This document shows positions 11,401 through 18,683 of a DNA stretch of 33,374 bases, in pieces. Position numbers and translations under genes: made by a program. The first letter of the stretch is position 1, and the number at the start of each line of letters is the position of its first letter. The stretch covers positions 1-33,374 of the forward strand of contig CACMCJ010000010.1 of assembly GCA_902612235.1 (NCBI GenBank), in the 5' to 3' direction. The notes under the pieces were generated by a model. It was given only the letters and a program-made list of their open reading frames with translations. It was not told where the DNA came from and made no database searches. Source of the stretch: an uncultured Pelagibacteraceae bacterium (GTDB taxonomy: Bacteria > Pseudomonadota > Alphaproteobacteria > Pelagibacterales > Pelagibacteraceae).

Positions 11401-12565
11401 AAGGAGCTTCGCCAGGTCTTAAAACTTTATAAATATCGTTTAAAGCTTCTGATTTGTTTGAGTTTTTATCAATTTTCAAAGTTTCTAATAAATAAGGTCC
11501 TTTGTTTATTGGATCTATATTTACCAACGTTAGAGTTTTTTCTTCTGAAGCTATAATTTTTTCTAACTGCTCTTCTGTAATGTCAAATCCAGCTGAAACT
11601 ATTATATTCCCGTTTTTGTCTTTAATATCTTTTACAATGTACTTTCCAATAATTTGATCATTCGATATAGAAATTGATTTTAAACCTTTTTCATGAAGTT
11701 TTTTTGCAATTATAAAATTTAATTTTTCACCTTTATTTAACAACTTTTTATTATTTTTTGAGTCAATTAAATCATATGATAATTTTATAGGTCTTTTATA
11801 ATTATCCGGATTAAAATCTGTGGTCCATTTTTTGTTTTCTAAATCATATTTATATTCGTCTGTCTGATAAAAACTGTTTATTATTTTTTCTTTTGTAAAA
11901 CCTAATGCGTATAAAATTGTGGAAATAGGAAGTTTCTTTTTTCTATCAATTCTAAAATATAAAATGTCTTTAGGGTCAAACTCGAAATCTAACCAAGATC
12001 CTCTACCAGGAATAATTCTGCAGCTAAATAAAAGTTTTCCACTTGAATGGGTTTTCCCTTTATCATGATCAAAAAAAACTCCAGGACTTCTGTGCATTTG
12101 ATTAACAACTACCCTCTCAACACCGTTAGTAATAAATGTAGCACTTGGAGTCATTAAAGGTAAGTCACCAATGAAAACTTCTTGTTCTTTAGCAGAAAGT
12201 ATTTGTTTTGTATTTTTTTCTGCATCTATATCATAAACGACTAATCTTAAATTAGCTTTAAGAGCAGCTGAATAAGATAAACTTCTTTGCTTACACTCTA
12301 TGACGTCAAATTTAGGCTTTTCGAGTTTGTAGGAAATATATTCTAACGTGGCTTTGTCAGCTCCATCTTCAATTGGAAATATGCTCTTGAATACTTTATC
12401 AATACCTTTTGAAATTTCATCTAATTGCTTTTCTAAAGATTTAGACTCCAAAAATTCATTATATGAGTTTTTTTGGACCTCTATTAAATTTGGGATAGAC
12501 AAACCCTCTATTAGTTTGCCAAAATTTTTTCTAATATTTTTCTTTTGAGTAAAAGATAATTCCAT
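8474..12565 (-). CDS. rpoB: RNA polymerase beta subunit
   Basis: With the start chosen here the protein has 1363 residues and begins [18 protein letters not shown], which lines up with the usual alphaproteobacterial RpoB opening before [12 protein letters not shown]. An in-frame ATG 33 nt upstream (12598) would add [11 protein letters not shown], which does not resemble RpoB family N-termini; neither start has a strong Shine-Dalgarno sequence. The rifampicin region is wild type ([24 protein letters not shown] keeps the Asp, His and Ser resistance positions), so sensitivity is predicted. C-terminal hallmarks include [14 protein letters not shown] and [18 protein letters not shown]. The gap from rplL is about 60 nt, or 27 nt with the longer start. 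The long attenuator spacer of E. coli is absent. Confidence 0.97.
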   Translation of the reverse strand: MELSFTQKKNIRKNFGKLIEGLSIPNLIEVQKNSYNEFLESKSLEKQLDEISKGIDKVFKSIFPIEDGADKATLEYISYKLEKPKFDVIECKQRSLSYSAALKANLRLVVYDIDAEKNTKQILSAKEQEVFIGDLPLMTPSATFITNGVERVVVNQMHRSPGVFFDHDKGKTHSSGKLLFSCRIIPGRGSWLDFEFDPKDILYFRIDRKKKLPISTILYALGFTKEKIINSFYQTDEYKYDLENKKWTTDFNPDNYKRPIKLSYDLIDSKNNKKLLNKGEKLNFIIAKKLHEKGLKSISISNDQIIGKYIVKDIKDKNGNIIVSAGFDITEEQLEKIIASEEKTLTLVNIDPINKGPYLLETLKIDKNSNKSEALNDIYKVLRPGEAPSIEVAEEIFNNLYFKKERYDLSEVGRVKLNSKLALKISDKKTILSKEDIVEIIKFMLDLRDGKGDVDDIDHLGNRRVRSVGELVENHFRIGLLRMERTVKEKMSTFLEIESAMPQDLINAKPITTSLKDFFATSQLSQFMDQTNPLSEITHKRRVSALGPGGLTRERAGFEVRDVHPTHYGRICPIETPEGPNIGLINSLATYCRVNKFGYIESPYKKVVNGKVTSEIKYLSAIEEEKYTIAQANSKTKKDGTFEEELVACRKNLNFELSNRENIDFIDVSPKQLVSVAAALIPFLENDDANRALMGSNMMRQAVPLLKPESPLVGTGIESDVALDSGVTIVAKRNGVVDKIDGKRIVVKATEVTDLSQSAVDIYNLSKFQRSNQNTCINQKPLVKVGDQIKKGDIIADGPATKLGELALGKNVTVAFMPWQGYNFEDSILISERCVTDDVFTSVHIEEYESMARDTKLGAEEITRDIPNVSEESLRNLDESGIVYVGAEVKPGDILVGKVTPKSETSSSPEEKLLRSIFGEKATDVRDSSLKLPSGSTGVVIDVRVFNRHGIEKDERSIAIERAEIESVQEDKKVEEEILNRNIKLRAIDLLNNQSINKQYKDLKPGTTLNKNDFENLNLKDLWKFSFSKNEINENLEKLKNQFEEASEDIKLRFEDKVSKIQSGDDLLPTVMKVVKVFVAVKRRLMPGDKMAGRHGNKGVVSKIVPVEDMPYLANGKPVDIVLNPLGVPSRMNVGQILETHLGWSCSELGEQIRVYLKDFENKIDKIKEKLKEIYGKEYFENVISKLNKKEIAELVENISKGVPISTPVFDGASTDDISKMLDLAKLPNSGQTQLWNGQTGEKFDRPVTVGIIYMLKLNHLVEDKIHARSTGPYSLVTQQPLGGKAQLGGQRFGEMEVWALEAYGASYTLQEILTVKSDDVAGRTKVYETIVKGNNNFESGVPESFNVLVKEIRALGLNIELN

Positions 12566-12625
12566 CAATAATAAAAATTCTACTACATTTTTTGTCATGC
12601 AGTAAAATTTAGTCTTAAAATTTGT

Positions 12626-12997
12626 TTACTTTAATTCTACTTTAGCTCCAGCTGCTTCTAGTTTTTTCTTAAATTCTTCAGCTTCTTTTTTAGCTACACC
12701 ACCTTTAATTTCTTTTGGTGCGCCCTCTACTAAATCTTTAGCCTCTTTTAAACCCAGTCCTGTTATTGCTCTCACTTCTTTAATAACATTAATTTTTTTG
12801 TCTCCTGCTGCTGCTAGAAAAAGTGAAAATTCAGATTTTTCTTCCCCTGCTGGTGCTGTTCCACCTGCTGCTGCTGCTGCTGCAACTGGTGCAGCTGCTG
12901 TTACGCCCCACTTTTCCTCTAACTGTTTAGAGAGTTCGGCTGCTTCTACAACTGTTAATGTTGATAACTCTTCTATAATTTTATTTAAATCTGCCAT
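12626..12997 (-). CDS. rplL: 50S ribosomal protein L7/L12
   Basis: A 123-residue stalk protein. It has the N-terminal dimerisation/L10-binding part (residues 1-33), an Ala/Gly/Pro-rich flexible hinge (about 34-52; the GCTGCTGCT-like run at 12855-12900 is only its alanine codons), and the C-terminal factor-binding domain with [24 protein letters not shown] and the ending [14 protein letters not shown]. Multiple copies bind L10 and recruit EF-Tu, EF-G and other translational GTPases; EF-G and EF-Tu are both encoded in this cluster. The gene follows rplJ by 15 nt and precedes rpoB. Confidence 0.99.
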   Translation of the reverse strand: MADLNKIIEELSTLTVVEAAELSKQLEEKWGVTAAAPVAAAAAAGGTAPAGEEKSEFSLFLAAAGDKKINVIKEVRAITGLGLKEAKDLVEGAPKEIKGGVAKKEAEEFKKKLEAAGAKVELK

Positions 12998-13012
12998 TTT
13001 AGATCCTATGAA

Positions 13013-13525
13013 TTAATTTTTTAAACTCTTTGCGCGCGCTAAATTAGCAATTTTTGAGCCAGGTGCAAGCAAAATACTTACTAATTTTTGTGCTGGAGAA
13101 GCTAAAATACCCACAATTTTAGCTCTGGCTTCCTCTAGAGAAGGTAGTGTGGCGATTATAGCCACTTCTTTTTGGTCCAAAACCTTACCGTCCATGAATC
13201 CAGCAACTATTTTTAATTTGTCATGTGATTTTGCAAATTTAGTTAAAATTTTTGCAGTAGAAATAGGATCCGAAGAGATTGCTGCAGCTGTAGGTCCAGT
13301 AAAATACTTTTCTAAATCTTTAACTGGAGTTTCCTTAATTGCAATTTTTGTAATCGTATTTTTTGTTATTTTAAATAAAATACCTTTTTCTCTTAATTGC
13401 TTACGAAGTTCGTCAAGCTCGTTTACATTTAAACCTTTGTATTGAGCAATCATTACAGACTCGTTTGATGAAAAATTTTTTTTCATCTCCTCTATATAAT
13501 TTTTTTTTGCTTCTTTGCTTAACAT
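13013..13525 (-). CDS. rplJ: 50S ribosomal protein L10
   Basis: A 170-residue L10 of usual size. The N-terminal rRNA-binding region contains IAQYKGLNVNELDELRKQLRE and FKITKNTITKIAI, followed by FTGPTAAAISSDP. The C-terminal helix, which carries L7/L12 dimers, includes LASPAQKLVSILLAPGSKIANLARA. It anchors the stalk at the GTPase-associated centre. In E. coli L10 bound to L7/L12 represses its own operon through a leader upstream of rplJ. Here the rplA stop is 5 nt away, leaving no leader in the spacer; any such site would have to lie within rplA. Confidence 0.98.
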   Translation of the reverse strand: MLSKEAKKNYIEEMKKNFSSNESVMIAQYKGLNVNELDELRKQLREKGILFKITKNTITKIAIKETPVKDLEKYFTGPTAAAISSDPISTAKILTKFAKSHDKLKIVAGFMDGKVLDQKEVAIIATLPSLEEARAKIVGILASPAQKLVSILLAPGSKIANLARAKSLKN

Positions 13526-13530
13526 AGTCT

Positions 13531-14217
13531 TTATTTAGTTTTAACTTTGTAAGAAATACCCATAGTTGATGTAATAAATATATTTTTTATAAAATCGCCT
13601 TTAATAGTGTCAGGTTTTTCTTTTTTAATAAAATCAACAAAATAATTATAATTTTCAACTAATTTTTCTGAAGTAAAACTCTTCCTGCCGATAGTAGAAC
13701 CTAAATTTCCATCTTTATCATTTCTAATCTCTACTAAACCATTTTTAATATCTTTTACAGCTTTAGATATATCGCTTGTAACAGTCCCGAGCTTTGGGTT
13801 TGGCATTAGACCTTTAGGTCCTAAAATTTTGCCTAATTTTCCAATCTTGGCCATCATAGATGGTGTACAAATTAATTTCGTAAAATCAAATTTACCAGCA
13901 CTTATTTTTTCTAGAAGATCGTCGGATCCTACAACATCTGCTCCAGATTTTTTTGCTTCATCAACTTTTCCAGTTTCACATAGTACTGCGACTTTATTTT
14001 TTTTACCAGAACCATTAGGAAGATTAGCTACAGTTCTTAAACTTAAATCACCGCCTTTTGATTGCTTTAAATTTATTCGCATAGATACATCGATTGACTC
14101 GTCAAATTTAGCTGAAGCATTTTTTTTTACTAAATCTACAATTTCCTTTATTTCAAGTTTTTTATCCGTAGATTTGTTTTTATTAATTTCTTTATACCTT
14201 TTTGATCTATTATTCAT
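13531..14217 (-). CDS. rplA: 50S ribosomal protein L1
   Basis: A 228-residue L1. Recognisable segments are FDESIDVSMRINLKQSKGGD, VAVLCETGKVDEAKKSGADVVGSDDL, the highly conserved KLGKILGPKGLMPNPKLGTVT and the basic C-terminal half. L1 forms the mobile stalk that helps release deacylated tRNA from the E site. Its ATG shares one base with the rplK stop (TAATG), so it is probably translated by reinitiation after L11. In E. coli L1 represses rplKA by binding the leader before rplK; here rplK follows nusG with no gap, so that leader is absent. Confidence 0.98.
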   Translation of the reverse strand: MNNRSKRYKEINKNKSTDKKLEIKEIVDLVKKNASAKFDESIDVSMRINLKQSKGGDLSLRTVANLPNGSGKKNKVAVLCETGKVDEAKKSGADVVGSDDLLEKISAGKFDFTKLICTPSMMAKIGKLGKILGPKGLMPNPKLGTVTSDISKAVKDIKNGLVEIRNDKDGNLGSTIGRKSFTSEKLVENYNYFVDFIKKEKPDTIKGDFIKNIFITSTMGISYKVKTK

Positions 14218-14642
14218 TATTCTTTAACCTCAATTCCCATTGATCTAGCTGAACCACAAATAATTTTAGTAGCCTCTTTTAAATCAAAAGCATTTAGATC
14301 TTTCATTTTTTCTTTTGCAATTGACTCTGCTTGCTTCATTGTAATTGAGCCAGCAACAACTCTTCCGGGTTCACTCGATCCACTTTTTAATTTTGCTGCC
14401 TCTCTTATAAAGTGAGAAGCCGGTGGAGATTTAATTATAAAATCAAATTTTTTATCTTTATAAACAGTAATAACTACTGGGACAGGTTTGCCCATAAATG
14501 ATTTTGTTTTTTCATTAAATGCTTTACAAAATTCCATAATATTTATTCCTCTTTGGCCTAAAGCTGGCCCTACAGGAGGAGCAGGATTAGCTTGTCCTCC
14601 TTTAATTTGTAATTTTACGTAACCTGTTATTTCTTTTGCCAT
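14217..14642 (-). CDS. rplK: 50S ribosomal protein L11
   Basis: A 141-residue L11 of standard length. It has the N-terminal domain with [32 protein letters not shown] and the C-terminal 23S rRNA-binding domain with [21 protein letters not shown] and [10 protein letters not shown]. The proline-rich [10 protein letters not shown] segment, the contact area for thiopeptide antibiotics and for RelA activation, is conserved. The gene starts at the base right after the nusG stop and its stop shares one base with the rplA start. Confidence 0.99.
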   Translation of the reverse strand: MAKEITGYVKLQIKGGQANPAPPVGPALGQRGINIMEFCKAFNEKTKSFMGKPVPVVITVYKDKKFDFIIKSPPASHFIREAAKLKSGSSEPGRVVAGSITMKQAESIAKEKMKDLNAFDLKEATKIICGSARSMGIEVKE

Positions 14643-15167
14643 TTAATTTTTCTCCACTTGATTAAATTCTAAATCTACAGGAGTAGGCCTACCAAATATA
14701 GAAACTGACACTTTAAGTCTAGATTTTTCTTCATCAATTTCTTCAATTAATCCATTAAAAGACGCAAATGGACCGTCACAAACTTTAACTTTTTCACCAA
14801 TTTCAAAAGTAATGCCGCTTTTTTGACTAATTGCACTCTCAGATACTTGTCCAAGAATCCGCTGAATCTCTTTGTCAGATATTGGAGTAGGCTTGTCCGA
14901 AGAACCTAAAAATCCACTCACCTTCTGCAAATTTTTTATCAAATGATAAATTTGTTTTGTTAACTCTATTTTTATTAATACATAACCTGGAAAATATTTT
15001 TTTTCTTTCTTTGTTCGTTTACCTTTTTTTACTTCCGTTATTTGATGTGTTGGAACTAATATTTCACCTAAATTATCTAATAATTTATTCTTTTTTAATT
15101 CATCTTTAATAGACTCAACGACCTTTTTTTCAAAACCTGAGTATGCTTGAACTATGTACCAATTCAT
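14643..15167 (-). CDS. nusG: Transcription elongation/termination factor NusG
   Basis: A 174-residue NusG. The N-terminal NGN domain starts MNWYIVQAYSGFEKKVVESI and contains the RNA-polymerase-contacting KKYFPGYVLIKIELT segment. The C-terminal KOW domain includes FEIGEKVKVCDGPFASFNG and the end FGRPTPVDLEF. NusG suppresses pausing, links polymerase to the lead ribosome through S10 and recruits Rho. With no hairpin terminators evident in this window, Rho/NusG-dependent termination may matter in this organism (inference). It lies 3 nt after secE and directly abuts rplK. Confidence 0.98.
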   Translation of the reverse strand: MNWYIVQAYSGFEKKVVESIKDELKKNKLLDNLGEILVPTHQITEVKKGKRTKKEKKYFPGYVLIKIELTKQIYHLIKNLQKVSGFLGSSDKPTPISDKEIQRILGQVSESAISQKSGITFEIGEKVKVCDGPFASFNGLIEEIDEEKSRLKVSVSIFGRPTPVDLEFNQVEKN

Positions 15168-15170
15168 AAT

Positions 15171-15362
15171 CTAAAAATTAATTGTTAGGACTAAATTTAA
15201 AAAAAATCTTAAAATTTGATCTAAAATAAGAAAAAATATTGCTGCAACAGAAGCTAATGCAAAAACCATTACTGCCCCCATCATAGTATCTTTTTTTGTT
15301 GGCCAAGTAATTCTAAAAGTTTCTTGTTTAACTTCTTGGATAAATTTTAAAGGGTTTTTCAT
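15171..15362 (-). CDS. secE: Preprotein translocase subunit SecE
   Basis: A 63-residue small SecE with the conserved cytoplasmic amphipathic helix FIQEVKQETFRITWPTKKDT followed by one membrane segment (about residues 28-58). This is the single-span alphaproteobacterial type. SecE clamps SecY in the inner-membrane translocon. The ATG lies just 10 nt after the encoded CCA of tRNA-Trp, and that stretch is almost all A, with no Shine-Dalgarno sequence. If the tRNA is excised from the cotranscript, secE would be left with a leader of about 10 nt. The secE-nusG pairing is near-universal and supports the call. Confidence 0.96.
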   Translation of the reverse strand: MKNPLKFIQEVKQETFRITWPTKKDTMMGAVMVFALASVAAIFFLILDQILRFFLNLVLTINF

Positions 15363-15372
15363 ATTTTTTTTT

Positions 15373-15448
15373 TGGCAGGAGCGGAGGGACTCGAACCCAC
15401 AACCTCCGGTTTTGGAGACCGGCGCTCTACCAATTGAACTACGCTCCT
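15373..15448 (-). tRNA. tRNA-Trp (anticodon CCA)
   Basis: A 76-nt cloverleaf on the minus strand with a 7-bp acceptor stem (AGGAGCG / CGCTCCT), discriminator G and encoded CCA. The anticodon stem is CCGGT/ACCGG with loop CTCCAAA, which gives anticodon CCA for the UGG codon. The T-arm contains GTTCGAGTC. It is wedged between tuf (6 nt upstream) and secE (10 nt downstream), so it must be cut out of a protein-coding transcript. Confidence 0.98.
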
Positions 15449-15454
15449 AAGCGT

Positions 15455-16654
15455 TTATTTAATAATTTTAGTTACTACTCCAGCTCCAACTGTTTTTCCA
15501 CCTTCTCTAATTGCAAAATTTAATTTTTCACTCATCGCAATAGGTGTAATTAATTTAACAGTGAATTTTCCATCATCTCCTGGCATAACCATTTCTGTTC
15601 CAGAAGGTAATGTAACTTCACCAGTAACGTCAGTTGTTCTAAAATAAAACTGTGGTCTATATTTTGTAAAGAAAGGTGTATGTCTTCCGCCCTCCTCCTT
15701 TTTCAAAATATAAGCCTGACACTCAAACTCTGTGTGGGGAGTTATCGAACCTGGTTTACATAGAACTTGACCTCTTTCGACGTCTTCTCTTTCAACTCCT
15801 CTTAGTAACGCACCAATGTTATCTCCAGCCTCACCGCTATCTAAAAGTTTTCTAAACATTTCTACACCGGTGCAAACAGATTTTTTTGTCTCCCTAATTC
15901 CAACTATTTCAATTTCTTCACCTACTTTAATAACTCCTGACTCAACTCTTCCAGTTACAACTGTTCCTCTTCCAGAAATAGAGAAGACATCTTCTACAGG
16001 CATAAGAAATGGTTTGTCTTTTGGTCTGTTAGGTTGAGGGATAGTATCATCAACAGCCTTCATTAATTCCATTATAGCATTTTTACCAGTTGCTTCATCT
16101 TTGCCTTCAACTGCATTAAGTGCTGATCCTTTAACTATAGGAATCTTGTCTCCTGGAAATTTATAAGATGTTAATAATTCTCTAATTTCTTCCTCAACAA
16201 GATCAACTAATTCTTTATCTTTTACTGTATCGATCTTATTTAAAAATACTACTATTGCTGGCACACCAACTTGACGAGCAAGAAGAATATGTTCTCTTGT
16301 TTGTGGCATAGGACCGTCTGCAGCATTAACAACTAGTATAGCTCCATCCATTTGAGCTGCACCTGTTATCATATTTTTTACATAATCTGCGTGTCCAGGA
16401 CAATCAACGTGAGCGTAATGCCTTTTTTCAGTTTCGTATTCAACGTGCGCAGTAGAGATTGTTATTCCTCTTTCTTTTTCCTCAGGTGCTTTATCAATTT
16501 GATCGTAAGCAACAAAGTTTGCGCTCGACTTACCTCCTGCCTCAGATAACACTTTTGTTATCGCTGCAGTTAATGTTGTTTTACCGTGGTCTACGTGTCC
16601 GATTGTACCAATGTTACAATGCGGTTTATTTCTCTGAAACTTTTCTTTTGACAT
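15455..16654 (-). CDS. tuf: Translation elongation factor Tu
   Basis: A 399-residue EF-Tu. GTPase motifs: GHVDHGKT at residues 19-26, RGITI near 62-66, DCPGH at 84-88 with catalytic His88, and NKID at 139-142. Domains 2 and 3 follow, with [11 protein letters not shown] and the C-terminal [15 protein letters not shown]. It delivers aminoacyl-tRNA to the ribosome. The ATG has a good Shine-Dalgarno sequence (GAGGA, 9 nt upstream). This is the only tuf in the window, in the 'tufB' position between tRNA genes and secE; the 'tufA' position after fusA is empty. It is cotranscribed with tRNA-Tyr and tRNA-Gly upstream and tRNA-Trp downstream. Confidence 0.99.
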   Translation of the reverse strand: MSKEKFQRNKPHCNIGTIGHVDHGKTTLTAAITKVLSEAGGKSSANFVAYDQIDKAPEEKERGITISTAHVEYETEKRHYAHVDCPGHADYVKNMITGAAQMDGAILVVNAADGPMPQTREHILLARQVGVPAIVVFLNKIDTVKDKELVDLVEEEIRELLTSYKFPGDKIPIVKGSALNAVEGKDEATGKNAIMELMKAVDDTIPQPNRPKDKPFLMPVEDVFSISGRGTVVTGRVESGVIKVGEEIEIVGIRETKKSVCTGVEMFRKLLDSGEAGDNIGALLRGVEREDVERGQVLCKPGSITPHTEFECQAYILKKEEGGRHTPFFTKYRPQFYFRTTDVTGEVTLPSGTEMVMPGDDGKFTVKLITPIAMSEKLNFAIREGGKTVGAGVVTKIIK

Positions 16655-16689
16655 TTTATTTTTTCCTCACTTTATTAATTTGTTTATTT

Positions 16690-16763
16690 TGGAGCGGGTA
16701 AAGGGAATCGAACCCTTACATCCAGCTTGGAAGGCTAGCGTTCTACCATTGAACTACACCCGC
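16690..16763 (-). tRNA. tRNA-Gly (anticodon TCC)
   Basis: A 74-nt cloverleaf on the minus strand. Acceptor GCGGGTG pairs with TACCCGC (one G-U pair), followed by discriminator T and encoded CCA. The anticodon arm has loop CTTCCAA, giving anticodon TCC, which reads GGA and GGG. It lies 42 nt after tRNA-Tyr and 35 nt before tuf, the same Tyr-Gly-tuf order seen in many proteobacteria. Confidence 0.98.
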
Positions 16764-16805
16764 AATATCCAAACTTATCGCGCTCTTGTTATTGAACTTC
16801 AAAGT

Positions 16806-16891
16806 TGGTGGAGGGGGAAAGATTCGAACTTTCGAAGACCGAAGTCAACGGGTTTACAGCCCGCCCCATTTGACCGCTTTGGTACCCCTCC
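16806..16891 (-). tRNA. tRNA-Tyr (anticodon GTA)
   Basis: An 86-nt class II tRNA on the minus strand, with acceptor GGAGGGG/CCCCTCC, discriminator A and encoded CCA. The anticodon stem GCGGG/CCCGT holds loop CTGTAAA, which gives anticodon GTA. A long variable arm with a TTCGGTC core is typical of bacterial tRNA-Tyr. It is the first gene downstream of the predicted cluster promoter. Confidence 0.98.
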
Positions 16892-16902
16892 TTAATATCT
16901 AA

Positions 16903-16919
16903 TTAGGGATACCCCCTAA
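16903..16919 (-). promoter_or_regulatory. Small hairpin just upstream of tRNA-Tyr
   Basis: A perfect 6-bp inverted repeat, TTAGGG and CCCTAA, with a 5-nt loop. It lies 11 nt upstream of the tRNA-Tyr 5' end and about 20 nt after the predicted transcription start. It would be in the 5' leader of the precursor RNA. No U-tract follows, so it is not a classic terminator. It could shape 5' processing or protect the transcript end; function unknown. Confidence 0.3.
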
Positions 16920-16945
16920 CTTAAAAAGTATTCAACAACAAGGGT

Positions 16946-16973
16946 TTTATAAGCAATTGTATAATAAATGCAA
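16946..16973 (-). promoter_or_regulatory. Predicted promoter of the tRNA-tuf-secE-nusG-rpl-rpo cluster
   Basis: On the minus strand, -35 TTGCAT (16968-16973) and -10 TATAAA (16946-16951) are separated by 16 nt, with TGC just ahead of an alternative -10 register (TTATAA). The predicted start is near 16939, about 48 nt before tRNA-Tyr. The base run after the -10 (ACCC) is locally GC-rich for this genome, a feature associated with stringent control in other bacteria (weak inference). It is the only convincing promoter between rlmB and rpoC; the divergent rlmB promoter must lie within the same 135-nt spacer (16892-17026), where I see no clear plus-strand match. Confidence 0.55.
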
Positions 16974-17026
16974 TCAATCATTTATCCTTAAAATATGCTA
17001 ATTATTTAAAAAAATTACATAAATTT

Positions 17027-17773
17027 ATGAAAAAAACCACATTTTTTATAGTCGGCAAACATGCTGTAGTAGAGGCTCTTAAAAATCCCTCTCGTAAAAT
17101 AGAGAGAGTTTTTTTGACTGAGGATGCTCAAAAAAAACTAAATAGGGAAAACCAATCATTAAATTTACTTAAAAATATTCATGTATTTTATAAATCTAAA
17201 AGAGAGTTAGATAATTTATGTGGAAGAGATGAGACGGCACATCAAGGATTAATAGCAGAGGTTGAGCATTTAGAGGAAATTACGTTAAAAGAATTCTTAT
17301 TGAATAATAAAAATAGAAATATCAACTTAATAGCTTTGGAAGATGTAACTGATCCTAGAAATATTGGTTCAATAATAAGGAGTGCGGTTGCTTTTAGTAT
17401 AGATGGAATAATTGTAAAAGAGAGATCTTTTCCATCAAAAAGTAAATTACTTTATAAAAGCGCTAGTGGAGGAACTGAATATTTACGAATCTTTAAAGTT
17501 TCAAACATAAATACTTCTTTAAAATTTTTGAAAACAAAGGATTTTTGGGTTAGTGCTTTTGATTTATCAGCTACCAAAGACTTTACAGAAAATGACTGGA
17601 AAGGTAAAAATGTTCTACTGTTTGGTTCTGAAGGTTATGGTTTAAAATCAAAGACGTTAATGCATTCAGATTTTAAATTCAGAGTTAAAATTAACAAAAA
17701 TATGGAAAGTTTGAATATTTCAAACACTGTATCTGTTGTTTGCCATTATATTAGTCAATCAAAAAATAAATAA
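17027..17773 (+). CDS. rlmB: SpoU/TrmH-family rRNA 2'-O-methyltransferase, probable 23S G2251 enzyme
   Basis: A 248-residue SPOUT methyltransferase. An N-terminal substrate-binding domain (about residues 6-80, starting FFIVGKHAVVEAL, the usual RlmB 'GxHAVxEAL' opening) precedes the knotted SAM-binding domain. Its three motifs are DPRNIGSIIRSA at 109-120, FGSEGYGLK at 199-207 and ESLNISNTVSVV near 227-238. RlmB 2'-O-methylates a guanosine in the peptidyl-transferase P-loop of 23S rRNA. The N-terminal domain favours RlmB over the shorter tRNA enzymes TrmH and TrmL, but exact target specificity is inferred. It is transcribed away from the tRNA-tuf cluster. tRNA-Thr follows 47 nt downstream without an obvious terminator. 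Confidence 0.88.
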   Translation: MKKTTFFIVGKHAVVEALKNPSRKIERVFLTEDAQKKLNRENQSLNLLKNIHVFYKSKRELDNLCGRDETAHQGLIAEVEHLEEITLKEFLLNNKNRNINLIALEDVTDPRNIGSIIRSAVAFSIDGIIVKERSFPSKSKLLYKSASGGTEYLRIFKVSNINTSLKFLKTKDFWVSAFDLSATKDFTENDWKGKNVLLFGSEGYGLKSKTLMHSDFKFRVKINKNMESLNISNTVSVVCHYISQSKNK

Positions 17774-17782
17774 ATATTTATA

Positions 17783-17811
17783 TTGTGTTTTTTAATAATT
17801 TGCCTTAAAGA
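17783..17811 (+). promoter_or_regulatory. Weak candidate promoter for tRNA-Thr
   Basis: TTGTGT (17783-17788), a 17-nt spacer and TAAAGA (17806-17811) would place a start about 3 nt before tRNA-Thr. The -10 match is poor. A direct repeat CTTAAAG-AATT-CTTAAAG covers 17804-17821 and ends on the first tRNA base. Readthrough from rlmB is an equally good source of this tRNA. Confidence 0.25.
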
Positions 17812-17820
17812 ATTCTTAAA

Positions 17821-17896
17821 GCCCTCATAGCTCAATTGGTAGAGCAATTGATTTGTAATCAATAGGTTCGCGGTTCGAGTCCGTGTGAGGGCACCA
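17821..17896 (+). tRNA. tRNA-Thr (anticodon TGT)
   Basis: A 76-nt cloverleaf. Acceptor GCCCTCA/TGAGGGC, discriminator A and encoded CCA. The anticodon stem ATTGA/TCAAT holds loop TTTGTAA, giving anticodon TGT, which reads ACA and related threonine codons. It ends 2 nt from the stop codon of the oppositely oriented nadK, so any readthrough makes RNA antisense to nadK. Confidence 0.98.
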
Positions 17897-18683
17897 CATT
17901 AATTGATTTCTCTCTTTAACTGTTCGAGCTTTATTTTTTTTTGTAAACTTCTGTTACTGTCGTATAAAAGATTAAATTTTATTTTCTTTTTAATTTTAAT
18001 TCTTATAGTTTTTGCATTTCTTATTTCTACATTATCAGCCACTGCACTTATTGGTCTTTTTTTTGAGTTTAAATTTTTGATTATAATTTTAGATTTGTCA
18101 CTAACTATTCTGCCTTTCCAACGTCTTGGTCTAAAGGGACTGATAGGAGCTACAGAAATCTTTTTAGAGTTTAAACTTAAAATTGGCCCATGAACTGACA
18201 TATTGTAAGCAGTGCTTCCTGCTGGCGTTGAAACAAGGACTCCGTCAGCAATTAATTTTTTAATTAAATATTTTGAACCAATCTTTAAAGAAATTGATGC
18301 AGCCTGCCTACTTTGCCTGAGAATTGAGACCTCGTTGACCGCTAAACATTTTGTTTTCTTTTTATTATTTTGAACTTCCATTTCTAGTGGTGATATTTTT
18401 ATCATTTTAGCTTTTGATAAATTTTTTATTATTTGTTTTTTTACAAACTTATTCATCAAAAAACCGTAACTGCCAGAATTAATTCCATAAAAAAGATTTG
18501 AGGACTTTTTATTATTTTTCAGTGTTTTTAACATGAAACCATCTCCCCCAATTACTATTATTAAATTAGTTCTTTTAATTGGATTCTGCTTAATTTTTTT
18601 TAATAAATAATTTCTGATTCTCGACGATTTATTATTTTTATCTGAAATTATAATAGGTTTAATCATTTTTTAGTGGTGCCCTC
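17888..18683. repeat. 11-bp inverted repeat formed by two tRNA 3' ends flanking nadK
   Basis: GAGGGCACCAC at 17888-17898 (end of tRNA-Thr plus 2 nt) is the exact reverse complement of GTGGTGCCCTC at 18673-18683 (end of tRNA-Leu plus 1 nt). The two arms bracket nadK completely. Most of the match comes from related acceptor stems and the shared CCA, so it has a simple explanation. It still makes a perfect inverted repeat around one gene. Confidence 0.8.
17899..18666 (-). CDS. nadK: NAD kinase
   Basis: A 255-residue protein with the defining NAD kinase motifs: GGDG at residues 40-43 in IVIGGDGFMLKTL, the NE pair at 111-112 (AVNEVSILRQS), and the glycine-rich TPAGSTAY at 147-154 followed by HGPILS. 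It phosphorylates NAD to NADP in the cytosol and so sets the NADPH pool. The short N-terminus and overall size fit the compact alphaproteobacterial form. The ATG is 7 nt downstream of the tRNA-Leu CCA end. The nearest Shine-Dalgarno-like bases (GAGGG) belong to the tRNA acceptor stem, 12 nt before the ATG. Excision of the tRNA would therefore leave an almost leaderless message. The start is supported by the absence of upstream in-frame coding space. Confidence 0.95.
   Translation of the reverse strand: MIKPIIISDKNNKSSRIRNYLLKKIKQNPIKRTNLIIVIGGDGFMLKTLKNNKKSSNLFYGINSGSYGFLMNKFVKKQIIKNLSKAKMIKISPLEMEVQNNKKKTKCLAVNEVSILRQSRQAASISLKIGSKYLIKKLIADGVLVSTPAGSTAYNMSVHGPILSLNSKKISVAPISPFRPRRWKGRIVSDKSKIIIKNLNSKKRPISAVADNVEIRNAKTIRIKIKKKIKFNLLYDSNRSLQKKIKLEQLKREIN

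Noticed and set aside
12850-12905. GCTGCTGCT-like repeat that looks like a microsatellite
   Set aside because: It encodes the alanine-rich hinge of L7/L12, a normal family feature.
15363-15372. T-rich run beside tRNA-Trp as a Rho-independent terminator
   Set aside because: On the transcribed minus strand it is an A-run between the tRNA and secE; there is no upstream GC stem other than the tRNA itself.
16680-16895. Plus-strand open frame over the tRNA-Gly and tRNA-Tyr genes
   Set aside because: It is antisense to two clear tRNA cloverleaves; such false frames (VKGIEPL-type translations) are well known over tRNA genes.
17027-17773. rlmB as a tRNA methyltransferase (TrmH/TrmL)
   Set aside because: The N-terminal 'GKHAVVEAL' substrate-binding domain and length fit RlmB better, though final specificity is untested.
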